A DNA stretch of 64,000 bases from Pluralibacter gergoviae ATCC 33028 = NBRC 105706 (GTDB lineage Bacteria; Pseudomonadota; Gammaproteobacteria; Enterobacterales; Enterobacteriaceae): assembly GCF_001598855.1 (NCBI RefSeq), contig NZ_BCZS01000003.1, positions 62,001-126,000 on the forward strand, given 5' to 3'. The notes below the pieces were generated by a model. That model did no database searches. It saw only the letters and a list, made by a program, of their open reading frames with translations, and was not told the DNA's origin. The translations under genes were made by a program, and so were the position numbers. This document shows, in pieces, positions 29,060-36,796 of this stretch; positions within the stretch are counted from its first letter, which is position 1, and the number at the start of each line of letters is the position of its first letter.

Positions 29060-29229
29060 GTTTTCCTGGCCGGAACGAGGTGGACCAGCAGCGGGCCGCT
29101 GCGGCGGGTAACGGCCAGATATTCGGCCTCTTTTTTTTCTTCGCTGAGCCTGCTGAACGCGTCGCGAAAGCGCGAACGGCGCAGCGTGCTGCCGATGCGC
29201 CGACAATGTGTCTTATTTTTTGCCACCAT
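29056..29229 (-). CDS. Small basic hypothetical protein (57 aa)
   Basis: 57 codons starting MVAKNKTHCRRIGSTLRRSR; very rich in Arg and Lys in the first half, with a short hydrophobic tail (SGPLLVHLVPARKT). The ribosome-binding site AGGAGG five bases before the ATG is one of the best in the window, which is the main reason to believe the gene. A Fur-box-like sequence lies about 100 bases upstream. The frame is also open further upstream, but no start there has a comparable site. I do not recognise the family; it might bind nucleic acid, judging only by charge. Confidence 0.6.
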   Translation of the reverse strand: MVAKNKTHCRRIGSTLRRSRFRDAFSRLSEEKKEAEYLAVTRRSGPLLVHLVPARKT

Positions 29230-29324
29230 ACCGCCCTCCTGAAAAAGCCGCCCGAAGGCGGCGCAGATACCACAATGGAGATAAACGCCAGTCACTGCCG
29301 TAACGGGTTTAAATACCATAATGT

Positions 29325-29343
29325 AAATGAGAATCATTATCAA
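29325..29343. promoter_or_regulatory. Fur-box-like operator between the small basic ORF and cybB
   Basis: AAATGAGAATCATTATCAA matches most of the 19-base Fur consensus GATAATGATAATCATTATC. It lies in the only intergenic stretch between the minus-strand small ORF (start 29229) and cybB (start 29424), at promoter distance from both. Confidence 0.6.
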
Positions 29344-29423
29344 TAATTACCGATGCAAAACTTAATGAATTTTTAACCCAGGCCCGCTATGTTATGGCCC
29401 TTGAATTCTGAGGGAAAAATGCG

Positions 29424-29951
29424 ATGAAAGATAAATACTCCGGTCTGCAGATCGCCATCCACTGGCTCGTCTTTCTGCTGGTCATTGTTACCTGGTGCGC
29501 CATGGACCTGCGCGGTTTCTTTCCCCGGGAGTACCGGCCCTGGTTTAACATGGTTCACGTCTCCGGCGGCATTGCTATTCTGGTGCTGATGATGGCGCGG
29601 CTGATTATTCGCCTGAAGCGCCCGGCGCCGCCGATCGTGCCAAAGCCGAAGCCGTGGATGACCGGCATGGCGCACCTCGGCCATCTGATCATCACGCTGC
29701 TGTTTATTCTCCTGCCGCTGCTTGGCCTCGGGCTGATGTATAACCGCGGCAATCCGTGGATAGCCTTTGGGCTGGTGATGCCCCACGCGGCAGAATCGAA
29801 TTTCGGGCTGGCGGATCTGTTTAAGGAGTATCACAAGCTGCTGGCCAATCTGAGCTACTACGTCGTCGGCCTGCACGCGCTGGCGGCGCTGCTGCATCAT
29901 TACCTCTGGAAAGACAATACGCTGCTGCGGATGATGCCGAGGAAGAAATGA
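29424..29951 (+). CDS. cybB: Cytochrome b561 CybB
   Basis: 175-residue inner-membrane di-haem cytochrome b561 of the bacterial type, which moves electrons between quinone and superoxide or other carriers. There are four hydrophobic segments with candidate haem-ligand His residues in the IHWLVF, MVHVSGG, AHLGHLI and GLHALAALLHHYLW segments. The C-terminus KDNTLLRMMPRKK matches E. coli CybB. It is a single gene; a hairpin with a U-run follows its stop immediately. Confidence 0.95.
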   Translation: MKDKYSGLQIAIHWLVFLLVIVTWCAMDLRGFFPREYRPWFNMVHVSGGIAILVLMMARLIIRLKRPAPPIVPKPKPWMTGMAHLGHLIITLLFILLPLLGLGLMYNRGNPWIAFGLVMPHAAESNFGLADLFKEYHKLLANLSYYVVGLHALAALLHHYLWKDNTLLRMMPRKK

Positions 29952-29953
29952 GT

Positions 29954-29979
29954 GATGCCGGGCTCAGCCCGGCATTTTC
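29954..29979 (+). terminator. cybB terminator; left copy of a flanking hairpin repeat
   Basis: The hairpin core GCCGGGCTCAGCCCGGC has arms extended to ten bases around a TCA loop, followed by ATTTTC. The 22 bases 29954-29975 recur exactly, in the same orientation, at 33082-33103 on the other side of the NRPS-like gene. Confidence 0.8.
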
Positions 29980-29983
29980 GCTA

Positions 29984-32971
29984 TCACAGCACCGGGTGCC
30001 GGCGCCCGGCGATATCCTCCCGGCCCAGAGATCGCTGAAGGTAGCGCGCCAGCACCTCGCGGTCGAAGCGCGGCTCGCTGATGCCGCTGCCCTGCAAAAA
30101 GTGCCGCACGTTCCGGCAGTCCCACAGATAGGTCTCCTGATAAAGCTCCACCGTGGAGCGCCCGCCGGTCATATTGTCCTTAAACAGACTCAGCAGCGGG
30201 TAGAGCGGCGCGCCGGGGTCGGTTTCCCACTGCGCCAGCCACTGCTGATAGGGCAGGCGCCGGAAGCGGAAGCCAAAGCTCTTTTCCAGCTGTTCAAAGA
30301 AAGCCTCCAGGGTGAGGTTGTTCTCGCCGTCGTGAATAAGATTAAATTTATGGCCCAATGCCCGGGGATTTCGGGAGATAGCGGCGATGGCCCGGGTCAT
30401 ATAATCCACCGTTGTCAGACCCTCGCGCAGATCGTGCAGCAGCGGCACGGTGCCGCTCTCCAGACAGGTTTTCACCAGCCGTCCCCACCACTGATAATCG
30501 GCGCTGGCGCCCGTCCGGCTGTGGCAGGTGGCGTAGCCTAGCCGGAAGGTCATCAGCGGCAGGCCTTTCGCGGCTGCCAGATCGGCGATTTTCTCCATCA
30601 CCCATTTGCTGCGGACATAGCCGATATCGGTGATGACCGCGGGCAGGTTCTGGTCGATGTCGTCGGCTTCATACATTTTCCGCTTGCCGGTATGCAGATG
30701 CCCCCAGCTGTAGACGGAGATGGTTGACAGCAGGATCAGCGGCTTGAGGCGGCTACCCGCGGCAAAGCGAATAATCTCGCGCAGGCCATGAACGTTATCC
30801 CGCTTCATCCATGAGTAGGGCTGGATGAAATTTACCGCGCTGGCGGAGTGATAAATAATGTCTATTCGCTGGTACAGATCGCGGTAAGCGTCGCGCGCCA
30901 TGGCGAAGTCAGGCTCTGCCAGATCGCCCGCCAGGGGCACGATGCGCCGCTGCTGCTCGTCGCTAAGCGCAATATCGTAGCGCGCCAGGGTGGCGGCAAT
31001 TTTTTCTCCCGCCTGCCGGTTATCGGGGCTGCGCACCAGACAATAAATATCGGCCCCGGTGGTGTGCAGCAGGTCTGCCAGCAGATGAGAACCGACGAAG
31101 CCGGTGGCGCCGGTGAGGAAAATCGCGCGCGGGGCGGTAATTTGCGCCTCGTCATACGGCGCGCAAAACGTCAGGTCCTCGGCGAGGAAAACGTCATCCT
31201 GCAGGACGCGCAGCGGTTCGCTGTCGGCCGCGGGCGGCCCGGCATGTTGCCGCTCGTTGAGGGTTTGCGTCAGGGAACGCACGGTAGGGGCCTCATAGAT
31301 ATCGCGGACATAGGTGCGGATCCCGGTCCTGGCGCCGACGGCCGCCGCCAGCTGCGCCGCCAGAAGCGAATGGCCGCCGAGGGCGAAAAAATCATCATCG
31401 GGGCCGGGCAGTCCGCTTTTTAACAGCGATTGCCAGATCTCCGCCAGCAGCGCTTCGCGCCCCTGCAGTGGAGCTGTGGACGCCGGTGAGTGCGTACTGT
31501 GATAGCCCGCCAGCAGGGCCTGCCTGTCCGTTTTACCGTTGGGCGTCAGTGGGATCTGCGGCACAATGCGGATCGCTGCCGGCATAAAATAGTCCGGCAG
31601 CGCCTCCGTCAGGGCGCGGCGCAGCGTCTCTTCGCCCACGCCGTGCGCCGCCGCAAAGGCCAGGAGGCGTTTTTCGTCGGTTGAGGCGTCCTCGTCAACC
31701 AGCGCCACGGCAGCCTTCACGCCGGGAACCTGCATCAGTACGTTCTCAATCTCCCCCGGTTCGATGCGGTTGCCGCGGATCTTAATCTGGGCATCGAGGC
31801 GGCCGAGAAACTGAATGCGTCCGTCGGGCAGTCTGCGGGCGCTATCGCCGCTGCGGTACATCCGCACGCCGGGCATAAAGGGTGGAAAGATAAATACCTC
31901 TGCGGTCAGCGCCGGTTGCGCAAGATAGCCCGTCGCGAGTCCCGGCCCGGCGATAAACAGCTCACCTGGCTCACCGTCGGCCACCGGGCGCAGCGCGTTA
32001 TCAAGGATAAAAACCTGCGCACCCGCGACGGGATAGCCGATACTGGCCTGCGGCTGCGCTGTCGCGCACTCGACAAGATTACAGGTGGTAAAGATGGTGG
32101 CTTCGGTAGGACCGTAGTAATCCACCAGCCGATACGGGAGATTGTCGAGGCGCACGGGGCCGAGCTTTTCGCCGGCGGTGAACAGATAGCGCAGCGCGAG
32201 GCCAGGGGGAGGCTTCAGGGCGGTAAACCCGGGCACCAGCACAGTGGGGATAAAACCATGGGTAATGCCCCGATTGCTGAAAAAGCGCAGCAGTCCCTCG
32301 GCCCGCAGCCTAATCTCTTCGTTATCGGGCAGCACCAGCACTGCGCCGCAGACCAGCGGCGACCATATTTCCCACTGTGCAACGTCAAAGCCGATCCCGG
32401 CAATCAGGCTGCTGCGTGTCCCGCTGTCGACGCCAAAGCGGGCGTTGTGCCAGCTGATGAGGTTGTACAGGGCGCCGTGCGGGATGACCACGCCTTTCGG
32501 TACGCCGGTCGTGCCCGAGGTGAAAATAACGTAGGCAGGATCCTCTGCGGCGGAAATAATCGGCTGCGGCGCCGGTGCGGATTGCGGCGACATATTATCG
32601 ACGGCAATAATATTATCCGCCGCTGCGCTGATGGCCGATAAAAAAGCGCAGTGGCTGATGACAACTACCGGCGCGCCGCTGCCGGAAATAATTTGCTGAA
32701 TGCGCTTTTGCGGGTAATGAATATCGATCGGAATATAGCTGGCGCCGGTCTTTAAAATGGCGAGGATGGCAACGATCATCTCGACGGAGCGCTGTGCCAC
32801 TACCGGGATATGATGCTGTGGCGCGACGCCTACCTGCCGCAGTGCGCAGTATAATTCATCGCTGCGGCGGTTAAGTTCCTGATAGCTTATTTTAATGTCG
32901 TTATGCACAATGGCAGTATTTTCAGGATGTAACTCTGCTATATTAATAAAAGCGCTTAAAATATCACGCAT
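29984..32971 (-). CDS. NRPS-like A-T-R protein (adenylation, thiolation, terminal thioester reductase)
   Basis: 995 residues in three parts. Adenylation domain (about 1-490): YVIFTSGTTGVPKG (A3, 148-160), YYGPTEATI (A5), MYRSGD (A7), GRLDAQIKIRGNRIEPGEIE (A8) and PNGK with Lys480 (A10). Thiolation domain (about 500-575) with Ser535 in LGGHSL as the phosphopantetheine site. Reductase domain (about 612-995): TGATGFVG from residue 620 and catalytic Y785-x-x-x-K789. It should activate one amino or other carboxylic acid, load it and release it as an aldehyde or alcohol, like Lys2 or carboxylic acid reductases. A by-eye specificity code is D-V-W-G-F-A-Y-I-F-K, which I cannot match. It has no condensation domain and no phosphopantetheinyl transferase nearby. 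Start: GGAGG seven bases before the ATG. Flanked by identical hairpins. Confidence 0.9.
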   Translation of the reverse strand: MRDILSAFINIAELHPENTAIVHNDIKISYQELNRRSDELYCALRQVGVAPQHHIPVVAQRSVEMIVAILAILKTGASYIPIDIHYPQKRIQQIISGSGAPVVVISHCAFLSAISAAADNIIAVDNMSPQSAPAPQPIISAAEDPAYVIFTSGTTGVPKGVVIPHGALYNLISWHNARFGVDSGTRSSLIAGIGFDVAQWEIWSPLVCGAVLVLPDNEEIRLRAEGLLRFFSNRGITHGFIPTVLVPGFTALKPPPGLALRYLFTAGEKLGPVRLDNLPYRLVDYYGPTEATIFTTCNLVECATAQPQASIGYPVAGAQVFILDNALRPVADGEPGELFIAGPGLATGYLAQPALTAEVFIFPPFMPGVRMYRSGDSARRLPDGRIQFLGRLDAQIKIRGNRIEPGEIENVLMQVPGVKAAVALVDEDASTDEKRLLAFAAAHGVGEETLRRALTEALPDYFMPAAIRIVPQIPLTPNGKTDRQALLAGYHSTHSPASTAPLQGREALLAEIWQSLLKSGLPGPDDDFFALGGHSLLAAQLAAAVGARTGIRTYVRDIYEAPTVRSLTQTLNERQHAGPPAADSEPLRVLQDDVFLAEDLTFCAPYDEAQITAPRAIFLTGATGFVGSHLLADLLHTTGADIYCLVRSPDNRQAGEKIAATLARYDIALSDEQQRRIVPLAGDLAEPDFAMARDAYRDLYQRIDIIYHSASAVNFIQPYSWMKRDNVHGLREIIRFAAGSRLKPLILLSTISVYSWGHLHTGKRKMYEADDIDQNLPAVITDIGYVRSKWVMEKIADLAAAKGLPLMTFRLGYATCHSRTGASADYQWWGRLVKTCLESGTVPLLHDLREGLTTVDYMTRAIAAISRNPRALGHKFNLIHDGENNLTLEAFFEQLEKSFGFRFRRLPYQQWLAQWETDPGAPLYPLLSLFKDNMTGGRSTVELYQETYLWDCRNVRHFLQGSGISEPRFDREVLARYLQRSLGREDIAGRRHPVL

Positions 32972-33027
32972 TATATATCCTCCGGTAGGGTGCGATATAT
33001 TTGTAGGGGGTGATGAGTGCGCTGTTT

Positions 33028-33033
33028 ATTATA
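33028..33033 (-). promoter_or_regulatory. Likely -10 element of the A-T-R gene
   Basis: On the minus strand this reads TATAAT, 57 bases before the A-T-R start, inside the only AT-rich gap upstream of it. No good -35 hexamer stands at 16-18 bases, so an activator may be needed. Confidence 0.4.
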
Positions 33034-33081
33034 ATGGAGAAAGCTGAGATGGTCGTTGACCGGGAAAGATAATGCAGCGGC

Positions 33082-33103
33082 GATGCCGGGCTCAGCCCGG
33101 CAT
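33082..33103 (-). terminator. Hairpin over the ydcI stop; right copy of the flanking repeat
   Basis: The same GCCGGGCTCAGCCCGGC hairpin as after cybB. Here the loop bases are the ydcI stop codon (TGA on the minus strand), so the stem covers the last codons of ydcI. No U-run follows. Confidence 0.55.
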
Positions 33104-34015
33104 CGACTTACGGATAGCGCTCAGCAGCGTCTGAGCGCCGGAGGAGAGGGGCGTATCGACGCGGGTCAACACGCCAATCGGCTCCGCCGCGCCCTGGGTC
33201 GGCACCGGCAGGGCGGTCAGGGTTCCGCGCCGCAGGTCGTCCTTCACCGCCCCGGAGGGCACAAACCACACGTAGTCATAATCCACCGTTAGCTGGCGCG
33301 ACAGCGACGCCGACAGGGTTTCAATGCAGCTGGCGGGGATCCTGCAGCCCTGGCTCTGCACCAGCGCTTCGGCATTCTGGCGCGGCACTGTCCCTTTCGG
33401 GGAGACCACCACCGGCCACTCCATCACTTTGCTCAGGGTCACCGTTTCATGCAGCAGCGGGTGGTTCGGGCGCACCACCAGCTTCAGCGACTCCAGAAAC
33501 AGCAGCTCGTAGTTGAGGCCGCTCATCAGCTCCGGATCGGACATCCGGCCGATGCCGAGATCGATCTCGCCAGACTTGAGGCCCGCCAGCAGCATGGTGT
33601 TGTTCATGGTGGCCACCTGCAGAGTGACCTCCTTTTGCTGCTTGTGAAACTGGCCGATCACCGCCGGCAAAATCCCCAGCGCCGCCGTCGGCAGGGCGCC
33701 GATGCGCACCACGTCGCCGCCGAGCCCCTCTTTGCGGCTCAGCGCCTGGCCGGCGGTGTTGATGGCGTCAAGCACTTTGACCGCGTGGGTAAGAAACTGC
33801 TCGCCCATCAGGGTCAGCTGCGCCCCGAGACGCCCGCGTTCGAACAGGCGGCTGCCGATAAGCTGCTCCAGTTCGTTAAGCGTCTTTGACAGCGCCGGCT
33901 GGCTGAGGTTAAGGGTTTCCGCCGCGCGCCCCAGGGTTCCCTGCTGGGCGACGGCAACAAAGGTATGTAAGTGGCGCAAGCGAATGCGCTGGCTGAAGAG
34001 TGCGTTTTTTTCCAT
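33092..34015 (-). CDS. ydcI: LysR-type regulator YdcI
   Basis: 307 residues; the sequence follows E. coli YdcI through most of its length (IRLRHLHTFVAVAQQGTLGRAAETLNLSQPALSKTLNELEQL helix-turn-helix, then DLGIGRMSDPELM and YDYVWFVPSGAVKDDLR). It belongs to the PcaQ-like branch of LysR regulators. Enterobacterial YdcI has been linked to acid stress and biofilm behaviour. In E. coli it stands divergent from ydcJ; here about 5 kb of extra genes, including pcaHG, lie between the two. Control of the divergent PEP-mutase gene or of pcaHG is possible but unproven. Confidence 0.92.
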   Translation of the reverse strand: MEKNALFSQRIRLRHLHTFVAVAQQGTLGRAAETLNLSQPALSKTLNELEQLIGSRLFERGRLGAQLTLMGEQFLTHAVKVLDAINTAGQALSRKEGLGGDVVRIGALPTAALGILPAVIGQFHKQQKEVTLQVATMNNTMLLAGLKSGEIDLGIGRMSDPELMSGLNYELLFLESLKLVVRPNHPLLHETVTLSKVMEWPVVVSPKGTVPRQNAEALVQSQGCRIPASCIETLSASLSRQLTVDYDYVWFVPSGAVKDDLRRGTLTALPVPTQGAAEPIGVLTRVDTPLSSGAQTLLSAIRKSMPG

Positions 34016-34052
34016 AACCGGATGTTAGTGACTTATCGGGGACGCTTTCAAG

Positions 34053-34093
34053 ATAAGTTGTTTAGTTTTGATAACTTGATAGCAAAAACTTAT
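34053..34093. promoter_or_regulatory. Inverted repeat in the ydcI promoter region
   Basis: ATAAGTT (34053-34059) and AACTTAT (34087-34093) form a perfect seven-base inverted pair, with a half-site AACTT between them, 40-80 bases upstream of the ydcI start. The spacing suits a LysR-type regulator binding its own promoter. Confidence 0.35.
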
Positions 34094-34141
34094 TAACATT
34101 GGTGGTAATTACGTTACAACTGGTTATGGAAGGAGGTGAAG

Positions 34142-34165
34142 ATGGCCAGTGAGCCGCTGAGTTAA
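34142..34165 (+). other. Seven-codon mini-ORF behind a perfect Shine-Dalgarno sequence
   Basis: AAGGAGGTGA (34130-34139) is complementary to ten bases of the 16S rRNA 3' end and stands two bases before an ATG; the frame reads MASEPLS then stop. It lies in the leader region of the PEP-mutase/ada pair, 137 bases before that start. It may be a leader peptide or the stub of a decayed gene. Confidence 0.35.
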
Positions 34166-34244
34166 CAAGCTATTTTGCATCTTTATTCTCTCCAACAGAT
34201 TGTTGATGTAAAAAAGCAAAATAAAAATGGTCGTCCGTTTTTCG

Positions 34245-34291
34245 GTTGTGATCATTGCTGCCGTAACCGCACACTGAGTGTTCATCACAAC
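34245..34291. promoter_or_regulatory. Inverted repeat before the PEP-mutase/ada operon
   Basis: Perfect eight-base arms GTTGTGAT and ATCACAAC with 31 bases between, ending 11 bases before the ATG at 34303. The position would overlap the promoter or ribosome-binding site. Confidence 0.35.
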
Positions 34292-34302
34292 GGGAGCAAA
34301 AT

Positions 34303-35064
34303 ATGAATTTCAAGGCACTCCATCAGCAGAATCAGCCATTATTACTCGCTAACGTTTGGGACGTCCCGGGTGGGCTGGCTGCCGAAGCAGCTGGCTACCG
34401 CGCGTTAGGGACGTCAAGCGCCGCCATCTCGGCAATGCTGGGATACGCCGATGGCGAAGGTCTCGCTTTTGACGAGCTGTTTTACATCGTCAGCCGCATT
34501 AAGAGCGCCGTTACGGTTCCTTTATGCGTGGACGTCGAGGCAGGATACGGCGATACCGCCGCCGAAATTAGTAGTAACATTCAGCGCCTGACGGACGCAG
34601 GCATCGCCGGCATCAATATTGAGGACAGCCGCGTGCATAAGGGTAACCGTACGCTGGATGATGACCGCCAGTTTGCCCGGAGGCTTGCTGCGGTCAGGAA
34701 GGCCTGCCCGGATGTGTTTATCAACGTGCGCACCGATGCTTTTCTGCTTAACAGGGAAAACGCGCTTGAGGAGACGCTGCTGCGCGGAAGGCTTTACGCC
34801 GCCAGCGGTGCCGACGGGCTGTTCGTTCCCTGCCTGCGCGAGCAGCGGGATATTGTTGCGCTGGCGCGCGGTGTCGCATTACCGTTGAACATCATGGCGG
34901 TACCCGAACTGGCCGACTTCAACCTGCTCGCGCAGTGGGGCGTCAGGCGAGTCTCTATGGGAAACGCGCTCCACGCGGCGGCGCAGATCGGCGTTAAGCA
35001 ATTGCTGAACGCGGTACAATCACATCACTCATTTCTGGACCTCTTTAGCGATGAAAATCACTGA
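34303..35064 (+). CDS. Isocitrate lyase/PEP mutase superfamily protein
   Basis: 253-residue TIM-barrel protein. The metal-binding DVEAGYGD and the NIEDSRVHKG segment are the markers of the PEP mutase/isocitrate lyase superfamily; members cleave or form C-C or P-C bonds next to a carboxylate (oxaloacetate decarboxylase, 2-methylisocitrate lyase-like and others). The exact reaction is not predictable. It overlaps ada by 14 bases, so the two are cotranslated. Just upstream, GTTGTGAT (34245-34252) and ATCACAAC (34284-34291) form an inverted repeat that may be an operator. Confidence 0.85.
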   Translation: MNFKALHQQNQPLLLANVWDVPGGLAAEAAGYRALGTSSAAISAMLGYADGEGLAFDELFYIVSRIKSAVTVPLCVDVEAGYGDTAAEISSNIQRLTDAGIAGINIEDSRVHKGNRTLDDDRQFARRLAAVRKACPDVFINVRTDAFLLNRENALEETLLRGRLYAASGADGLFVPCLREQRDIVALARGVALPLNIMAVPELADFNLLAQWGVRRVSMGNALHAAAQIGVKQLLNAVQSHHSFLDLFSDENH

Positions 35065-36115
35065 TTCTGCACAGTGTGATATCTGGTATCAGGCCCTGCT
35101 GGCAAGGGCACCGGACTATACCGGCGTATTTTTTGTCGGGGTCAAAACCACCGGCGTCTTTTGTATCGCCATCTGCCGGGCACGTAAGCCAAAGCGTGAG
35201 AACGTCGAATTTTATGATGATATTAAATCGGCTCTGGACGCGGGCTACCGCCCTTGCAAAATATGCCATCCGACGGAAAACGCCTTTTCGGCGCCGGAAT
35301 ATATTGAACATGCTCTTCGCCTGGCGCGGGCCGCACCGAAAGAGCGTATCAGCGACGGCGTCCTGCGGGAGCGGGGCATCAGCCCCGAGCGGGTCAGACG
35401 CTGGTTTTTGCAGCACCAAGGTATGACATTTCAGGCCTTTCAGCGCATGCAGCGCGTGAACGTCGCGCTTCAGGAGCTGAAGGCGGGCAGGGCGGCGACG
35501 GATGTCGCTTTCGACAGCGGCTATGAATCCCTCAGCGGTTTTGGCTATACCTGCAAGAAGCTGACAGGTAGCGCGCCGAGCGAAGAGCACAACGTTATCC
35601 TGATCCACCGCTTTACTACGCCGCTGGGGCCGATGTTCGTCTGCGCGACCGCGCGCGGGGTGTGTCTGCTGGAGTTTGTTGACCGCAGAATGCTGGAGAC
35701 CGAGTTCAAAGACCTCCAGCAGAGCTTCCGCGCCCCGATTCTTGCCGGAGAGAATACCCACACCCGCCAGGCCGTACAGGAGATTGGCGAGTATTTTGCC
35801 GGCGCGCGCGGCAGCTTCGACCTGGCGCTCGACGCCCCGGGCAGCGCGTTCCAGCTCAGGGTCTGGCAGGCGCTGCGCGATATTCCTCACGGTGCGACGA
35901 CGAGCTACCAGTCTCTTGCCGCCGCTATCGGCCAGCCCAGCGCCGCGCGCGCCGTGGCGTCAGCCAACGGGGCAAACCGAATCGCTATCGTCATCCCCTG
36001 CCATCGCATTATCGGCAAGGACGGAACGATGACCGGCTACGGCGGCGGAGTGGCGAGAAAAGCGTGGCTGATTGCGCATGAAGCCTCGCACAACATGGCA
36101 GGCTCAGTACCGTAG
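35051..36115 (+). CDS. ada: Ada: bifunctional DNA methyl-transfer repair protein and AraC-type activator
   Basis: 354 residues, the E. coli Ada length. N-terminal zinc domain: Cys38, Cys42 (FCIAICRAR) and the RPCKIC pair, with Cys38 at the same number as the E. coli methylphosphotriester acceptor. The middle is an AraC-type helix-turn-helix. C-terminal methyltransferase: IPCHR with Cys317 as the O6-methylguanine acceptor. It repairs alkylated DNA and, once methylated on Cys38, activates repair genes. Cotranslated with the PEP-mutase-type gene; its stop lies inside a REP element. A decayed second copy of its 3' end is at 37553-37650. Confidence 0.93.
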   Translation: MKITDSAQCDIWYQALLARAPDYTGVFFVGVKTTGVFCIAICRARKPKRENVEFYDDIKSALDAGYRPCKICHPTENAFSAPEYIEHALRLARAAPKERISDGVLRERGISPERVRRWFLQHQGMTFQAFQRMQRVNVALQELKAGRAATDVAFDSGYESLSGFGYTCKKLTGSAPSEEHNVILIHRFTTPLGPMFVCATARGVCLLEFVDRRMLETEFKDLQQSFRAPILAGENTHTRQAVQEIGEYFAGARGSFDLALDAPGSAFQLRVWQALRDIPHGATTSYQSLAAAIGQPSAARAVASANGANRIAIVIPCHRIIGKDGTMTGYGGGVARKAWLIAHEASHNMAGSVP

Positions 36116-36142
36116 GCCGATGCAAGCCCAGTGCCGCCCGGC
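36112..36142 (+). repeat. REP-type palindromic element, copy 4
   Basis: GTAGGCCGATGCAAGCCCAG followed by TGCCGCCCGGC. It overlaps the ada stop codon. The same element (copy 5) follows the ada remnant, so the REP travelled with the duplicated ada 3' end. Confidence 0.75.
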
Positions 36143-36230
36143 AAAAGGGAGGTGCGCGACGGCTCCCTTCATTTGCTGATGCTCCCTACCCGCCATGGCG
36201 CCAGGCTACGTCCGGCATTGCCGAAGGCCG

Positions 36231-36485
36231 TCAGTAAGCTGAACATGGTTGCTCCGCCGTTGGGACAGGCGTCGGAGAAACCGCAAGCATCGCAGACCGC
36301 AGGCAGCTGCTGGTAAATCCGGCGGCGAGACAGGCGATGATGGCGACAGCAGGGCCGGGGATCATATTCAGAACCCCCGCGCCGAAGCGCATAGCGGCAA
36401 CCGCGAATATCAGGAAGCCGTTAAGAAGAAGAGTTAAACCGAATATGGCAGGCAGCGCTTCGCAAAAAGCGGGCCGGTGCCCTAT
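36231..36485 (-). CDS. Hidden small membrane protein with an apparent ATA start
   Basis: 84-codon minus-strand frame with no ATG, GTG or TTG start until Met32 or so. A strong AGGAGGAG site (36491-36498) lies six bases before an in-frame ATA at 36485, 17 bases after the immunity gene stop. The product has two hydrophobic segments (LPAIFGLTLLLNGFLIFAVA and MIPGPAVAIIACLAAGF), then a Pro/Thr-rich tail ending PCSAY. Either ATA is the real, poor start codon, or an ATG has mutated and the gene is dead. By position it is the third gene of the effector/immunity operon. Family unknown. Confidence 0.5.
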   Translation of the reverse strand: MGHRPAFCEALPAIFGLTLLLNGFLIFAVAAMRFGAGVLNMIPGPAVAIIACLAAGFTSSCLRSAMLAVSPTPVPTAEQPCSAY

Positions 36486-36502
36486 TGTGAACTCCTCCTG
36501 GG

Positions 36503-36796
36503 TTATCTCTGCCTGAGTATTTTTACTATCCAGTGCAACAGGAAATAAAGAATCAGCGCCCAGATTAAAAGCACAACCACTAGAGAGGTAAAGGTTACTG
36601 GGTCGGTACCCGCTTCGTAGGTGTCGCTCTGGTAATGACTAAAATACTGGTATAAGTGGTCAACAAGCCAGCTGGTTATTGGATAGAGCGGCATCCCATA
36701 GCGAGAGAACGTAAACGCCATGACGAAGCAGACGATGAAGCCGGCGATTATTTTAACGAATTTTGCAGTTTGCAAAGTCACTCTCTCCCTGAACAT
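36503..36796 (-). CDS. Probable immunity protein of the Tlde1-type effector
   Basis: 97 residues, small and membrane-bound: a first hydrophobic segment IIAGFIVCFVMAFTF and a second VTFTSLVVVLLIWALILYFLLHWI, with a short hydrophilic loop (HLYQYFSHYQSDTYEAG) between them that may face the periplasm. ATG 36796 is preferred to a TTG just before it. The start lies 44 bases inside the effector gene and no separate ribosome-binding site is seen, so translation is probably coupled. Immunity function is inferred from size, membrane nature and its place directly behind a DUF2778 effector. Confidence 0.65.
   Translation of the reverse strand: MFRERVTLQTAKFVKIIAGFIVCFVMAFTFSRYGMPLYPITSWLVDHLYQYFSHYQSDTYEAGTDPVTFTSLVVVLLIWALILYFLLHWIVKILRQR

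Noticed and set aside
29080-29346. 88-residue plus-strand frame opposite the small basic ORF
   Set aside because: No ribosome-binding site; the opposite strand has a clearly better one. The frame also runs through the Fur-box-like site.
34200-34235. Ada box in the A-rich leader before the PEP-mutase/ada operon
   Set aside because: A GCAAAA element follows an A-tract, but the AAT half and the spacing of the E. coli Ada box are not there.
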